Assembly (NCBI GenBank): GCA_003988855.1
Contig: QYAI01000081.1
Coordinates: 248,001-312,000, forward strand
DNA: 64,000 nucleotides
Direction of reading: 5' to 3'
Source: Arachnopeziza araneosa
Lineage: Eukaryota; Ascomycota; Leotiomycetes; Helotiales; Arachnopezizaceae
Shown: positions 11,714 through 24,691 of the stretch, piece by piece
Numbering within the stretch: position 1 is the first letter of the stretch
How the letters are laid out: every line of letters begins with the position of its first letter
Made by a program: the position numbers and the translations under genes
The notes under the pieces: model-generated
Databases searched by the model: none
What the model saw: the letters and a program-made list of their open reading frames with translations, nothing else
What the model was told of the DNA's origin: nothing

Positions 11714-12739
11714 CAACTTCCATCATAGAGTTAGTTGTCCGTGGGTTACGTCGAGCTGCAAGCTGACCAGAGCCAGACACGCAAAGATATGAGAGGTCAC
11801 ACTTCATGAAAGTGCATCATCACGGGTGCTGGACTGGAGGAGGAATTGCTGATGCGTTGGCTTCATGGTAGCTTGAACCTTTGTATTCGTAAATCTTGGG
11901 ATCCGGGGAGAATTTATGCATTACCTTCTACACCATCAATGCTTGTTTTGTCCGAATGCTGAAACGATGTTGAAGAATTTGATATTGAGGCCATGAATGC
12001 TGGGATGCTTGGGTGAGTCGCAGCTTTAGTGAATCGCGCTCAGGATCTCTTTTGAGCACAGGTTATGTCTTGGAGTAGTCTGGGAGTGCGATGTGCCTCG
12101 ATTAGAAGATGGAATCAAAAGGCTGTATGAAGATGGTGAGACGGGAAGTCGGAGCATCTTCTCGAGAATGAACGAGCAGCTCACCCACTTGTACCTGGGC
12201 ATTCACGTAAACCTGATCCCAAGTGAGGACAGACTCCGATGTCCGAGATAAAGGAGGCGTCGTGACCAGAATGGGAAGTGTTGATTTCATGTCTCCCTCC
12301 ATCGGAGCATACATACACGTCTTGACGCGCGTTGACGTTGAGCTTGACGTTGCCGCCTGAGACTTTCTGTGAGCTTCTTGTGGCTGATTCCGTGGAGGCT
12401 CGACATCCAATTTCTCGGCGTCTGTTACATACGTAGCGCCGCTCAGCAACCCTCACCACTTCACCACAGATGCTCTGATGGGAACAAGTCCCTTTCTCGC
12501 CGTTGCCTATCCTCATCCAGCTCTCTCCTTTCTTTGATTCTTGCTGCTTACACAGCCCACGGGAATCACATTCATTCATTCCAAGGTCCAATGCGCTCCT
12601 GCAGTGACAAGATACGAGGCCCAATCTCCCACACGACCACTGTTTCGAAACCCTTCCGACAAGCAGAGGGAGCGACAAAGCTTCTCCCCGACAACGTCAC
12701 TAGACTCTGTCGAGGTTGAGGCCCTTTTCAACACTGATA
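11714..12739. other. Intergenic, promoter of WASP gene
   Basis: ORFs on both strands (12102-12449, 12181-12678, 12369-12719) overlap one another, have no family-like sequence and are taken as chance frames. The last part is the pyrimidine-rich leader of the WASP gene. Confidence 0.5.
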
Positions 12740-14708
12740 ATGCCTACAATCTTGTCTGAAGACGACAGGGAGACGGTCAAGAGGCAGGTCCCGAAGGCCT
12801 CGAACAAGATCCAGGCCGTCGCAGTCGCAAAACTCTACGTTGCATATCCCAACAGGAACAAATGGACCTACACGGGCTTACAAGGAGCTGCAGTCCTGGC
12901 GAACGATCTTGTGGGCAGTACATACTGGGTAAAGCTCGTCGACGTCTCGGTTTGTTACCCCTCCTTGAGGAACCTCTGATCTTAGAACGAGACTGACCTT
13001 GAGTAGCCGGCCAATCGAGGAATAATATGGGATCAGGAAATCTATGATACTTGGAATTACAATCAGGACAGGACTTTCTTCCACACATTCGAGCTCGAGG
13101 AATGCTTAGCTGGGCTATCGTTCGCCGATGAGAAGGAAGCCAAGACTTTCTTGAAGAAGATGAATGACCGGGAGAAGAATGCCAATAAAGCAACAAGAGC
13201 CAAGGCATTTGGTGGTGCAGTCCAACAAGCTGGGGCCGGGCATAGACATGGCTTACTTGGGGGGTTCTTTGGCGGACATAGACACTCGTCTGCGCCCTCA
13301 ATTCAACCAACTCCTCCAGATTCTCCAAGTTATGTTCTGCCCCCGGTTCAGAGTCCAAGAATGTCCCAGGCCAACCTGCATGGAGGGAGCTCTCAATTTG
13401 CGGCTTTGGATGCTCTCGACCCAAATTGGAGAGAAAACTGGGGTGACGACCTGAAGCAGATGGGCATTACCGATGATCTAATTCGGGACAACCAAGACTT
13501 TATTGCAGATTATATTAAGCAGCAGCAAGCTTCTCAGGCCATTTCTGCTCCGGCAAATGGAGTCGAGAACCAGAAGATCAGAGCTCCACCTCCGCCGCCA
13601 CCAGCGGTTTCGAGAACGAGGTCCGAAAGTCCTCAGAATGTACCTGCGAGTCGTGGTAGAGGAGCACCACCTGCACCTCCACCGACTAGGCGTTCAGCTG
13701 CAAAGATTGAACCACATCGAGAACCAACTCCCCCCAGAGATCCATCACCACCTCGCGGGCCACCTCCGCCACGGTTCGCTGCACCACCACCTCTCCCAGA
13801 TGCTGGAAAGTATGCAAATACAAATAACGGGCCTTCAAGAAGGCAACATAACTCATCCATATCTAATCCTGGACCACCTCCACCGCCTAGACCACCAAAG
13901 ACACCCAACGAAGATTATGAACCAGGAGAAAGTGGGTCGAAATTTGGAGTGCCACCACCTTTCCAGGGAGAAAGGAAGGTTGGACCACCTCCGACTCCAA
14001 GTCGTGGACCAGTACCTCCACCCCCTCCTCGCGCCGAACTCGCGGCAACTGGGCCGCCCCCTCCGCTTCCCCCAAAACAACCATCTGGTTCAACCGCACA
14101 CCCACCTCCTCTTCCACCATCCTCATCCCGGCCAGTTCCTCCCCCTCCGTCAAGCAACGGACCTCCTCCCCCACCCCCTTTGCCTCAGTCACATGCTCCC
14201 CCGCCACCTCCTTTACCTTCTTTCAATGGCCCTCCTGCTCCCCCGCCTCCTCCACCAATGCCTTCATCCAGCGGGCCGCCTGCGCCTCCACCCCCGCCTC
14301 CTATGCCATCCTCGAGTGGTCCACCGCCACCTCCGTTACCTCCAAACCGCGATTCTGGATATGCATCAGGCGTTCCGAGCTTGCCGGCACCTACAGGTGA
14401 TCGTGCGGATTTGTTGGCCGGAATCCAGAAAGCAGGCGGAATCGGTGCTCTGAAAAAGGTTGACCGAACGCAGATCAGAGATAGAAGTGCCGCAGCGGTA
14501 CCTGGTGGGGATACTGGGCCTGCAGGAAGTGGATTGCCTCCTGCTGGTGTGTCAGGTGGTGCTGATGGAGGGTTGGCCGGTGCATTGGCAGCTGCCTTAA
14601 ATCAAAGGAAGAAGAAAGTTAGTGCTAGTGGTAAGTTTAAATCTATCAAATATGAAAATATTTTCTAACTTTACCACAGATGATGAAGCGGATGATGACG
14701 ACTGGTAA
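12740..14708 (+). CDS. LAS17: WASP/Las17 actin nucleation promoting factor
   Basis: Three exons: 12740-12949, 13007-14630 and 14680-14708; 620 residues. It activates the Arp2/3 complex at endocytic actin patches and hyphal tips. The N-terminus is a WH1/EVH1 domain (residues about 10-130) interrupted by the first intron: VKLVDVS joins PANRGIIWDQEIYDTWNYNQ. A central CRIB-less, basic region is followed by a very long proline-rich part with many PPPPP blocks for SH3 proteins and profilin, then a WH2 actin-binding motif (RADLLAGIQKAGGIGALKKV). The tiny last exon of 29 nt supplies the acidic Arp2/3-binding end DDEADDDDW; without splicing the protein would end in a spurious tail. An Arp2/3 subunit, ARPC4, is encoded at 47 kb. 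Confidence 0.95.
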
Positions 14709-15179
14709 TCGCCTGGCCATGCATGAAAGCTCTTGGTGTACGGGCGTAGTTCAAAATGCATCTTGGTTTGTGAGATAGATATGGTAGGACATCGGAGTCG
14801 CTGGAGGTTAAGGAAACGCAGATTAAAATGAAATTAAACAATTGAAGCATACTTAAGAAGAAACGAAGCTATGTTTTTTGTCAAGGTCACTCCATTCACG
14901 TCCAAAATTGCCGTAGTCGGTTACAATTTTGTTCTGTCAGGTCGAAGGACATTGCCTCTATCGGAGGAGGAGTACGGAGAAGTTGTCGGTGGTGTGATGG
15001 AGTTCCAAGAAAAGGCAGTTTATTACCCCCGATTCTCGGATTGTGGCTTGAGCCGTGACCTTGGAATGCCAATTCTCGCGGTATTCATGTTAGCTACTGT
15101 ACCCCACCAACACATTCTCTCGAATATAGCTCGTTGAGATTCTCCATCACGCTTGCCACCCCAACCACGAATACGAACC
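14709..15179. other. Intergenic, no gene seen
   Basis: Contains an 88-residue plus-strand ORF (14871-15137) without domain-like sequence or upstream signals; I treat it as chance. Confidence 0.4.
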
Positions 15180-16112
15180 ATGGCAGAATTCTTATCTGAG
15201 GCTCACTTTCAACAGTTGTGTGAAAGCCTTGCAGCGACCCAAGAGTCACTTGTACACGCGTTTCGCAATGCTACGCTGGAGCAACTTTCACGCTTAGAAC
15301 TTCAGCTGAAGTCTCTTCAGGATATCGTTGCGATGTTTGACCTTTTCTCTTCCTTTCGCAAGACTATAGAGGTGGGGCAAGAGGTTCCTAAAAACTGGCT
15401 TCCGAAAGGCAAGCCCGATGCGATATTCCGAGCTTGCTGCAACGAGCGATATCAAAAACTCGATATCGAATATATTTTCTACCACTATGGAGGCATGAAT
15501 GGGATTCTCGTACTATTCCTGGGTACGAGAAATCAGAATGCGCTTTTCGCGCGAATCTATGCCTTGCCAATAGAGCGACTACAGGACCTCGCTCAAAAAT
15601 CTAAGGAAGTAGAGATCAATCCCTTGATACCTACATATATCCAAACGTACAACAGATCCACGAGTATGCTACCCTCCCGCACAGACATACTATTTATAAC
15701 TGACTTGCTCAGCCTACTTTGACCCAGACGAGAGTCCTCCACGAATAGACCGCTTTGCTGGGGATAGGGAGAACAGAAAGGTATCGCCATCTGCGGCAGG
15801 CAAGAGAAAACGTGTCGGTATGTGTAGCGTACAAATATTCTCCATCATAACTAAAATCAGCTAGGCACCAGTACCACAGAGCCGAATCTATCGGAAGCAA
15901 GAAGTTTAGGTGCCATGCCTCTACCAAGGGAATTTCCCACTTCAGAGCGAACACCAATGTATCAAGATCTTCATTCCTTACATTCTCGGGGACTACCGCA
16001 TCCCGACGCCCTACGACTACAACCGCCCCCCGCTATCCGCGATGTGGTGCCGCCGCTGGAAACTGGTCCGCTAGCAGAGCCAGCATCTCGTCTGTCACAA
16101 AATTGGTCTTGA
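15180..16112 (+). CDS. Hypothetical three-exon fungal protein
   Basis: Exons 15180-15663, 15713-15817 and 15865-16112 with 49- and 47-nt introns (gtatgc...gctcag; gtatgt...agctag) give 278 residues. The first 150 residues look folded: a helical N-terminus (FLSEAHFQQLCESLAATQ) followed by FRACCNERYQKLDIEYIFYH and FARIYALPIERLQDLAQ. The rest is proline-, serine- and basic-rich with a nuclear-signal-like GKRKRV and ends LSQNWS. No family is recognised. The abrupt C-terminus could mean that more exons exist or that a terminal domain has been lost. It lies in the fast-changing strip beside the melanin cluster and has no obvious link with it. Confidence 0.55.
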
Positions 16113-18238
16113 CGATTGCGGTAGCTAACATTATAATAGGCGCCAATATTACACAAGTGGAATCATTACCGGAACCTGAGAGCTGGGGGTGGACATTGGC
16201 AAGGGAATCGTTAAATCCCCTATTGAAGTGAGATTCTAGTTATTGCAAATAGCAGAAATCCCTGCGCTATAATTATTTATATATAATCAATACCCTCCCA
16301 CACTCCGCAAGACAGATGCTATGGCTCCCTTCAAGGTAATCGTACACCTCAAGACTTTTATTGGTCGCAATCTGGTTCTCAAATGCAAACTTTCCCCCAT
16401 ATAGAAACACGAGCCATGGGACCTTCTCTGGAATCCGAGGTACTGTCATCCACGTCCAGTCCCAGTTTCTTGTCATTAAATCCTCCGTCTTGATTACTGT
16501 ACCCATTGTGTCCTGATCCAGTGAGTACTGCCTTGCCATTAGCCAGCAATCCAGATTACTCATGTTTGGGATGAACATGCTTCCCACAGCACCTTGCTAT
16601 TATGGATCTGGACACCCTCCTCTGCCACACTGTCTATCATTTTCCCAAGTTCTTGCTTGCTGGTCCTTCTAGTAACTTGGCTACTTGGCTCCATGGTGAG
16701 AAGCCAGCTGGGGTCGCTGCAAGGAGTATGCTCTGCTTTGATTAAAATCTTTGCGCTTGTCGATAATCGATAGCAACCACTGTGGTTAGTACTAGCATCA
16801 ATGGGGTATGTAACTTTTACCAAGGCAATTCTTCAATATGTCTTGTCTTGACCCACTTCTGTTGCTAACTGCCGTCATACTTCATTGGTAGATATTATCG
16901 CTTGAGAGATTTCAAGCCGCTAGAGAAGTTCCAACCCACTAGAGAGCCTCCCACCTCCCCCATAGCGGGAATTCGGGACACGGAACGCAATGTCCGGGAT
17001 GATGAATCCCATTATGACATGTCTGCCTCCTCCAACATTCTACAAATCCTTCGAGAGCTGACAATCTTAAATACACGCTTTACGCTGAAAAGACTACTCT
17101 TAGCTAAGCCAAACTGGCCAAGCTCTTTTTCAAGTAGGCTTTTCTTCATTCAAACCGAGAGCCCGAAGGATCTAGCGGAGTTACATATATTGTTTGTAGA
17201 CGGAATCTACTCTCAACCTTCAGTTGCAGACCTTCGTAATGATAGCGATTATATCTTGACACAGTGGTCTGGGTAAGTCTTTTAGGGATCTCTGCCCACG
17301 CTAAAAATTCCTACCCATGGACGACCTATGTATGGGTGGTAAGTTGAGGCCCCTATCCACCCATGGGTACCTATTGCGCAGCCGACAGATTTTCCTGAAC
17401 ATTTTCCTCTCCCTACGGACAAGCTGCACGAACAACTTCTTTCAGAGCTACTAATCCTCTGTTGTCTCTATATAGATAAAAATAGGGGATGCTTAGAAAG
17501 AGGTCCTATCACAACCAGTCAGAGAAGAAGACTTCTCAACCTCGCCTGATGCGAGAGCAGGCCTCCGTTCATTGTAAAGCCGAACTTCCTAGGAGTATGT
17601 TTATAACGTAGTATGACGAGTTGTTGAGCCTCTAAGCAGAAGTTGATGTAGCCGACCGAAAAACGGCAGGAGGATAAGGAGGAGCTGTCGGCAGAACTTC
17701 CCAACCTGGATATGTGCAGCGCGGAATAAAGAAATTGCAAGATATCATGTTGAGAGGTTTGCGAGAAGAGTAGTGGTCGCCTGTCGCAGGTGCTTGAATG
17801 ATTTCAACGAGGGGAGGGTTCATTCTTATGCTCAAGGCGTGATGCAATATCGTTGTAGAGCGAGATCTTGACTCTTTTCCGGCTGGATGGGATATTCTGG
17901 CTGTTTTAGGATGGTGGGTGGACTTGAACGGGAGCCACGAAGTTACAATGCAGTTCAAAGGCTCTTTCTTTTTGACCATCTCAAAGAAGACGAAGACGCA
18001 GCTCATCACAAAGATTTCGCGTGCTATTGTCGAGCAGTTTCATAAAAGCAATTTCTATTGTGCTTATTTACCTAGAGAGAGAAAGGTAATAATCGCTTAA
18101 GCAGAGCGACAAGGCTCCTAACCAACGCAAAAAATTGAGAAACCGAGAGAAAGAGTTGAACAATAATACAACGGATTAACTCCTCAGATTACAGAATATT
18201 ATAGAAATGTTATTGAGTGTCCATTCCAGGTGGTCCAC
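16113..18238. other. Gene-poor strip beside the melanin cluster
   Basis: Three uncertain frames occur. Minus strand 16823-16273 holds two adjoining frames (one with KVPWLVFLYGGKFAFENQIA) that might be exons of one small gene. Plus 16902-17276 holds 124 residues including LLLAKPNWPSSFSSRLFFIQ. Minus 17632-18009 holds 125 residues rich in Ser/Pro. None has start context, splice pairs and family-like sequence together, so none is called. Confidence 0.4.
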
Positions 18239-21200
18239 CTAGGAAGTTTTCATATATGCCGTCCTGATAATATCGCCTAACTTTTTGGCCTAAATACTCA
18301 TTAGTCTTCTTGCATCAAGCAATTGGCTCTAGATACTCACAATATCGCCCCTCATCATAGTAAAGTGGTTTCCTGGCATACGTTCACAGACAATTCGTTC
18401 ATCGTTGAGATACTTGTCCCACAGGTATGGACCGAAGTCGGTGCGATTGTCGAGAAGGAATTGAGCATGACCATATGGGAAAGGATCCGGTCGAGGGTCA
18501 GAGGGCAGCTTACAAACGCCATCTTCGCACCAGATAATTGTGGTGAGAGGGCTCTTGGTTGGATCAATCTTCTCCGCGGAGTAGTTCGATAAGGCAGTGA
18601 CAGATGCTGCAAAATGTGGTAGCAGCCAGGGTGGCAAAGATTCTATGCTGACTTCGCCTTCGCCAAGCAGACCGATTGATGCAAACCATCGATGTAGAGA
18701 CGAGGGGAGCGGTTCGATGATATCTGGACAAGGCGAATCAATCAGGATGAGTTGTTCGACAGGATCTCCGGCTTTGGTCAGTTGATTGACAATCTCGAAG
18801 GCAATGACACCACCAGCACTCCATCCAGACACAATGTAAGGTCCAACGGGCTGTCGTCGTTTCATCTCTATAATGAACCGCTCAGCCATGCCGATGACTC
18901 CAATATTGTACTCCTCAGGACATTTCATGAAAGGAGAGTTCAGTCCCCAAACGGCTAGATCGGAGGAGATATCACCAATATCGACGTACGACGTGGCACA
19001 ACCACCACCATCTGGTACCATCCAAAGGAACTTCTTGGCAAGTCTTGCGTTGCCCTGCAGAAGAATTGATGTTGCAGCTCTGTAAGGCCTAATACCAAGC
19101 ACAGGCTTGATGCCAAGCATCGGAGGATTGTCCGCCGAGCTAGCTGGAGATACAGTTCCCGTTGATCTTGAACTCGAGATAGCATCGGTGTCAGGTTCTG
19201 ACCCCGATTCTGACGCTTCAAATTTCGAGACAAAAGCTCTGAAAGAACCAATGGTTGGGTGATCGATAAACTCGTGTGAATGTATGTCGATTTCCATGTC
19301 TTCTCGAATTCGTCCACTGACTGTAAGTGACATGAGGGAGTCAACTCCAAGATCTGCAAATGCGATATTATCCACAAGTTCCTCGACCCCGACACCGATT
19401 TCGGTCGACAGTATTTCCAGAATTTGAGACCATACAAGTTTTTTGTTGGAAGCAATTTTCTTGATACCAATCTCATCTACTTGCCGAGTAGCAAGAGATA
19501 AGTCTTCTTGCACAGTATGAGATGCCTGCCTGACTTCGGCCACAGGTTTGACCACAGGTGCGGATTTTGTGGCACCGCCAATAGGGGGTAGCAGCATATT
19601 AAGGACCTTTCGCGGAATGCCCTGGAATTTCAGTCCTCCAACCTTCGCTATGATTCTACCCTCATCAAATACGTAAACATCACCTGCAAAGATATTGCCA
19701 GGCTGAGCTTGCATCTTAACGTAGGAACGATACTTCTTTTCGGCCTTGAATGGTTCGGCCACTTGAAATGATTCCCAGCCGTGTGAGATGTAAACAGTCT
19801 GCGCCGAGTTGATAGCATCGGATCCATTGACGATGAATCCAGAAATATGTGCGCAACTATCAATCCAATAAGGGCTGCATACAAAGTTTCCATCCTTCTC
19901 TGTGGTTTGAAAGGCAATCTTTGATGTTGCTTCCATGTTTTCGGTATGTAGAATGACCTCAGACATGCCTCTGTACTTGTCATCATAAGCAACCAAGGCT
20001 TCGAAAAGTTTGTACGCCAATCCTCGACCAATCTTGTGTGCTCGCCCATCGTTTCCAGCGTCCTGCAGCCAGTCGACCCGCGACTGAATGAGATAGGCGA
20101 TTCGCTGCCAATCTCTCAAATATGCATCTTTTTGGCCAAATATAACTTCACACGTTGCATGTTCTACTTTATCTTTTCCATCGCCAGTGGTGAATGAGAG
20201 CTGAGCATATTTCAGGTTGACTTTTGCTGTGAGCTTGAGAATTTGAGAACTTCCGTCCGCTTTGGCTAATATACTCTTTGGCACTTCCATTTTGGCGACA
20301 TTGATTCCAAGATTCTTCTCATCCGGTCGAATCAATCCATACGCATACTCGCAAACTGTGATAGCCATATCTGCAAGCAAAGACTATCTAAATGTTAGTT
20401 ACGATGACATAACCACAATAGGGACGAAATACCGAGGGGCAGAGGAAGGCACCATTAACCACATGACCAGAGACAACACCACGAAGATCTGGCCTTCCAA
20501 GATCGGACTCTGTTGTAATTAGAACAGAATCCCCATCAACAATCTCCTCTGTGACAGTATGCACTGAAGAAGTTGAAAGTTTTGGGGCTGGGGGTGCATC
20601 CAACTGCAGCTGCGCAGCATTTGAGACTCGGCCTTTAGTGAGACACCAATCGCCTTCATACTGGATCCAGTAATTTTTATCGTCAAAGGAGTAACTAGGA
20701 AGATCTAACAAGATGAGAGATTGAAGGCAATCGCGATGGTATTCATTCCAATCAATGTCTACGCCTGCTGTATGAAGAGCGCTGAGTGTAGTAGTGAGAG
20801 TCTTGTACGCAGATTGGCCACGACGAAGAGTTGGATGACCAGCAACGGAATTCCCTAAACTCGATTTTATCATGTTTGTACATACTGGGTGTGGGCCAAT
20901 TTCGATCCAGACAGTCTTTTGGTCGACAAAGCCAGCCTCTTGTGCAGACACCACGCCGTGGTAAAACTTGACGGAATCTCTAGCATGATCACGGAGATAC
21001 ATAGAATCAATAGCTTCATGCTCGCCAACCACACGTCCAAGAAGAGAAGAGATTATGGGAGTGGTATTCTTGTTGAAAGTAACTGATTTTGCTACTTTCT
21101 GGAAGTCGTCTAAGATGTCGTCGATTTGAGCAGAGTGAAAAGCAAAAGGAACTTCCAAAGTCGTACACTTGAATCCGAGCTTGACAAGCCGGGCTGCGAG

Positions 21201-24200
21201 TTGTTTGACGTCTTCGATTGGTCCACTGATAACTCTGTCTTGAGGCCCATTGATGCAAGATATGCAGAAAGTCTCCGAGCCGTTACCGAGTTGATCTTCG
21301 AGGATTGAAACTGGACCTTGAACAGCAAGCATGGCGTGGGTACCGGGAGAGCATTTCTCAACTAGTAGCTGAGCTCTTCGGCCTACCAAATATATTGTGT
21401 CGCTCGGACTCAACACACCAGCAATGTTCAAGGCTGCATACTCGCCGAGACTGTGACCGACAACAATACTTGGATCGATTCCCCACGAGGACCACAATCG
21501 AGCTGTCGCCATCTCGAAAGCGACAAGCGCGAGTTGTGATGCCACAGGTGATGAGGTTCCGATATCTGTGACAGTGCCATCTATGAGACCGATAAAAGAG
21601 TCGAAACCGTGTATATGTGCCATACTTTCGAATTCATCAATGCTCTCTTTGAACAGTGATGAGACTTCATACAGCTCTTTTCCCATGGCTGCATAATGTG
21701 AGCCTTGTCCAGTAAATGCGAAAGCTACTTTTGCGGTTGTAGGCGGAATAGGAATGAATCTGTCTCGGTCCAATTCGGCTTTTAGATCCGTCTTAAGTTG
21801 TGGTATGTTACTCGTTGATACAGACATTCGCCAGTTGTGCTGAATTCGACGGGCGGTTGTGGTGTAAGCTAAATCAGCGACAGAAAGATGTGGATTTTGG
21901 TCTAAATGAGAAATAAGCCGCTTGCAGTTCCGGATCATAGCTGCTTTCGATTTGCCTGTCACTGTGATCAAATGTACAGGTCTTGGATCTGTAGAGACTA
22001 TCGAGGGCTTCAGTATGATTCATTTTGATTAAGTTTAGAAATGGTTTTCTTGGGCAAAGATTTGAGTACCATGAAACCAAACAGCTTTTGAAAGAGTCCA
22101 AGGAGATAATTTTTACTAACCTGGAACTGGCTTAGGTCCATCTTCAATCAGCAGACCTGTATTACCACCTGCAGCACTAAAGTTGTTGATAAAAATGCGA
22201 CGAGGAAATCCAGGTTTACCTCTAAAAGGTGTCTTGTGAAACGCTATGTTAACATTGCGTTCTCCAAGGTCTTTAGGGAAGCCTTGGTTGATGGTTTTCT
22301 TGATACCGACGTGTGGTGGGATGGCATCGTGTTGTAACATAAGCAAGCATTTAATGAGAGCAGTCACTCCAGAAGCAGCTTCGCCATGACCAACGTTTGC
22401 TTTGACGGCTCCCAAAAACAATGGTTGCTCTCGTGTACGCAAGCGATTCGGTGGTGCAAAGACGTTCGTTACCGACAACATTTCAGTCCCATCACCTGCC
22501 TGTGTTCCTGTACCGTGCATTTCCACATAGTCAATATCCAGAGGATCAATACCGGCTTTGTCTAAGATTGACTGGTATAAAATTTCTTGAGTTTTGCCAT
22601 GGGGGTGAGTGATGGATACCGCATCAGCAGAGTGATTCGTTTGTGATTCGAGAACAACGGCGAGTATATTGTCCTTTTCGTGGATTGCATCTTCTAACCT
22701 TTTTAAAATAACGCTACCTACCCCATCTGCTCTACAGTATCCGTCCGCATCGTTGTCAAAGGTGGCGCAAGGTCCATTCTTGGAAAGAAATTGACCTCGA
22801 CTTAATCCCGAAAAAATATCCGAGTTTGTCATGCAAGACAGACCGCCAACAATAGCGGTATCACAATCACCGGCCCATAAAGACGTACAAGCGAGCTGAA
22901 GAGCGGCCGCACTGGAAGAGCAAGCTGTGTCGATGTTAAAACTAGGACCAGAGAATCCGAAGTGATAATTGATTCGGCCTGGGCCAAACGCTCTGACGCC
23001 GCCTGTGATGAAGTATGTATCGACTTCCTGTGCTGCATTGATCTCTCTCCAGTCGTCACTGGTCTGTCCGTAGAAGGTGCCAATTCTATCAAGTTTGGTA
23101 GAGCGTGTTCTATTTGGGACATAACCTGACATCTCGAGAGCTTCATACGCGGTCGTAAGAGCAAGTCTCTGCATTGGATCGGTTTGGAAAGCTTCTCGAG
23201 GCGACATGTTGAAGAACCGTGGGTCGAATAGCCCCGGATTTTCAATCCAGCATCCATAGGGAGTATGGCTTGTATTGATAGCCTTACCCGTGGGATCGAA
23301 ATGTGTTTTGACATCAAACCGATCCTTTGGAACTTCTCTGTGGACATCAAGCCCTTTCTCGAGCAGCTCCCACAACTTCTCATGACTTGCAGCGTCCGGG
23401 AAACGGCCTGACATGCCTACAATGGCAAGTTTTGGCTTGCCAGAAGCTCCAAGGTAACCATTATTCGACGTACTGGCCGTTTTTATTCTTTGCTCATTCT
23501 GAAGGACTACCGTGGCATTTGTTTCATCTTTAAGGGTTCCAGCGAGCATACTTGAAAGACTATTTCTAGAGTTTGTTGGTCCATATGAGGTTACCAAACA
23601 ACTTTTACCTCTATGATCCAATACCTTCGCAATGCATCCTTCGAGGGTCTTCTGGATTTGAAGTGGATTCATCAAAATTTCGAGGAGGACAGATCGCAAA
23701 CAATCTTTAATCTCTTCATTCTTGTAGTAAGTTCCAGATGAAGTAGCCAGATTAGACACTCGTAATTGTTGCTGGCTAAAAATCCCTAGAGCTGCGTCTG
23801 AGCCGACTTGTAAGATTTTTTCTACTACACTCTCTGAGTGAAGATGCGGAGCCTGGTACGGGCCATGAAGAGGAAGACTAAATGGCTGAGCATCAAATAT
23901 TTTGGCCTTGGAAAGGGTAGCTAATGTATGTGGTGGGCCACTGATTGCAACGCCATCTGGTAGCACAGCGCTAACATAGGCTTTATTCGCCTGTGAAAAC
24001 CCCTATACGATTATCAGCTTCTTTTCTTACAGCTAAGATTAGAGTATATACTCACATGACTGATATTGAACTGATTGATAAGTGTCGATGCGACTACAGC
24101 ATTGGTACCCGAGACAAGATATGTCCAGCTTTGGAGCTCAGGAGAACTCGAGAACTGGCTTGCCATAGCTGATACATGTTGTCCGGTTCGAAATGCAATT

Positions 24201-24691
24201 ACTACCAGCTCCACTGCATTTGAAATCAAGGCTGACACTGTTGGAGAAATCGCAACTGCAAACGCAGCGAAAATGCCGGTACATGATCCGATAAAATATC
24301 TTTCTGAAGAGTTTGAGAAATCATCAAGTGTCTTTTCAGACTGGCTAATAGGGCAAAATTAGCATCGGAGCAAAGTCGTTTTTGGCGAATCCACTTACTC
24401 GATATAATGTAAAAGCTGGCTGGTACATAATAGTGCATTGTCAACAGCGCAATCAGTTCTCCCCTCTAGTTGATATCGTTCGTTGAGTTCCTTTATGTTA
24501 GAAAATACCGGCAGCTTTCGTCGATAGAGGCTAGGAAGACGGTCAATTTCGAGGATGAGCGCTGCACAAACTTGATCCAAAAACAATTTTGATAGGGTAC
24601 TGGGACATCCTTGACTGTAGAAGTCTGCCAAGAATGCGTGATTGTTGCCTGACTGGTCTTCAAAAACAAAGAAATCAACTTGATCTGACAT
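18239..24691 (-). CDS. Non-reducing polyketide synthase for DHN melanin (T4HN synthase)
   Basis: Six exons: 24691-24399, 24344-24056, 24002-22121, 21988-20433, 20383-18341 and 18289-18239; 2037 residues. It makes 1,3,6,8-tetrahydroxynaphthalene from malonyl-CoA, the first step of DHN melanin. Domains in order: SAT with the GSCTG thiol site (Cys about 119) and LHGPYQAPH; ketosynthase with DTACSSS (Cys555), HGTGTQ and VGHGEA; acyltransferase with GHSLGEY (Ser1001); product template with GHVVNGAFLCPSS (His1330) and WIDSCAHISGF; one acyl carrier with GVDSLMS (Ser1689); thioesterase with GWSAGG (Ser1862). There are no KR, DH or ER domains. Only one ACP is seen, whereas several known T4HN synthases have two. 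The last exon (16 codons) replaces an unlikely VSI end with AKKLGDIIRTAYMKTS. Neighbours (dehydratase, reductase, regulator) support the melanin role. Confidence 0.96.

Noticed and set aside
13503..14453. 316-residue plus ORF rich in His, Leu and Pro
   Set aside because: It is the +1 frame shadow of the WASP proline-rich region.
17300..17380. CCCATGG-containing direct/inverted copies as a transposon end
   Set aside because: Two short similar words (cccatgga, acccatggg) without longer repeats, target duplication or coding capacity.
24226..24444. Separate 72-residue minus ORF at the PKS 5' end
   Set aside because: It is out of frame with the SAT domain; the spliced exon in another frame carries GSCTG.
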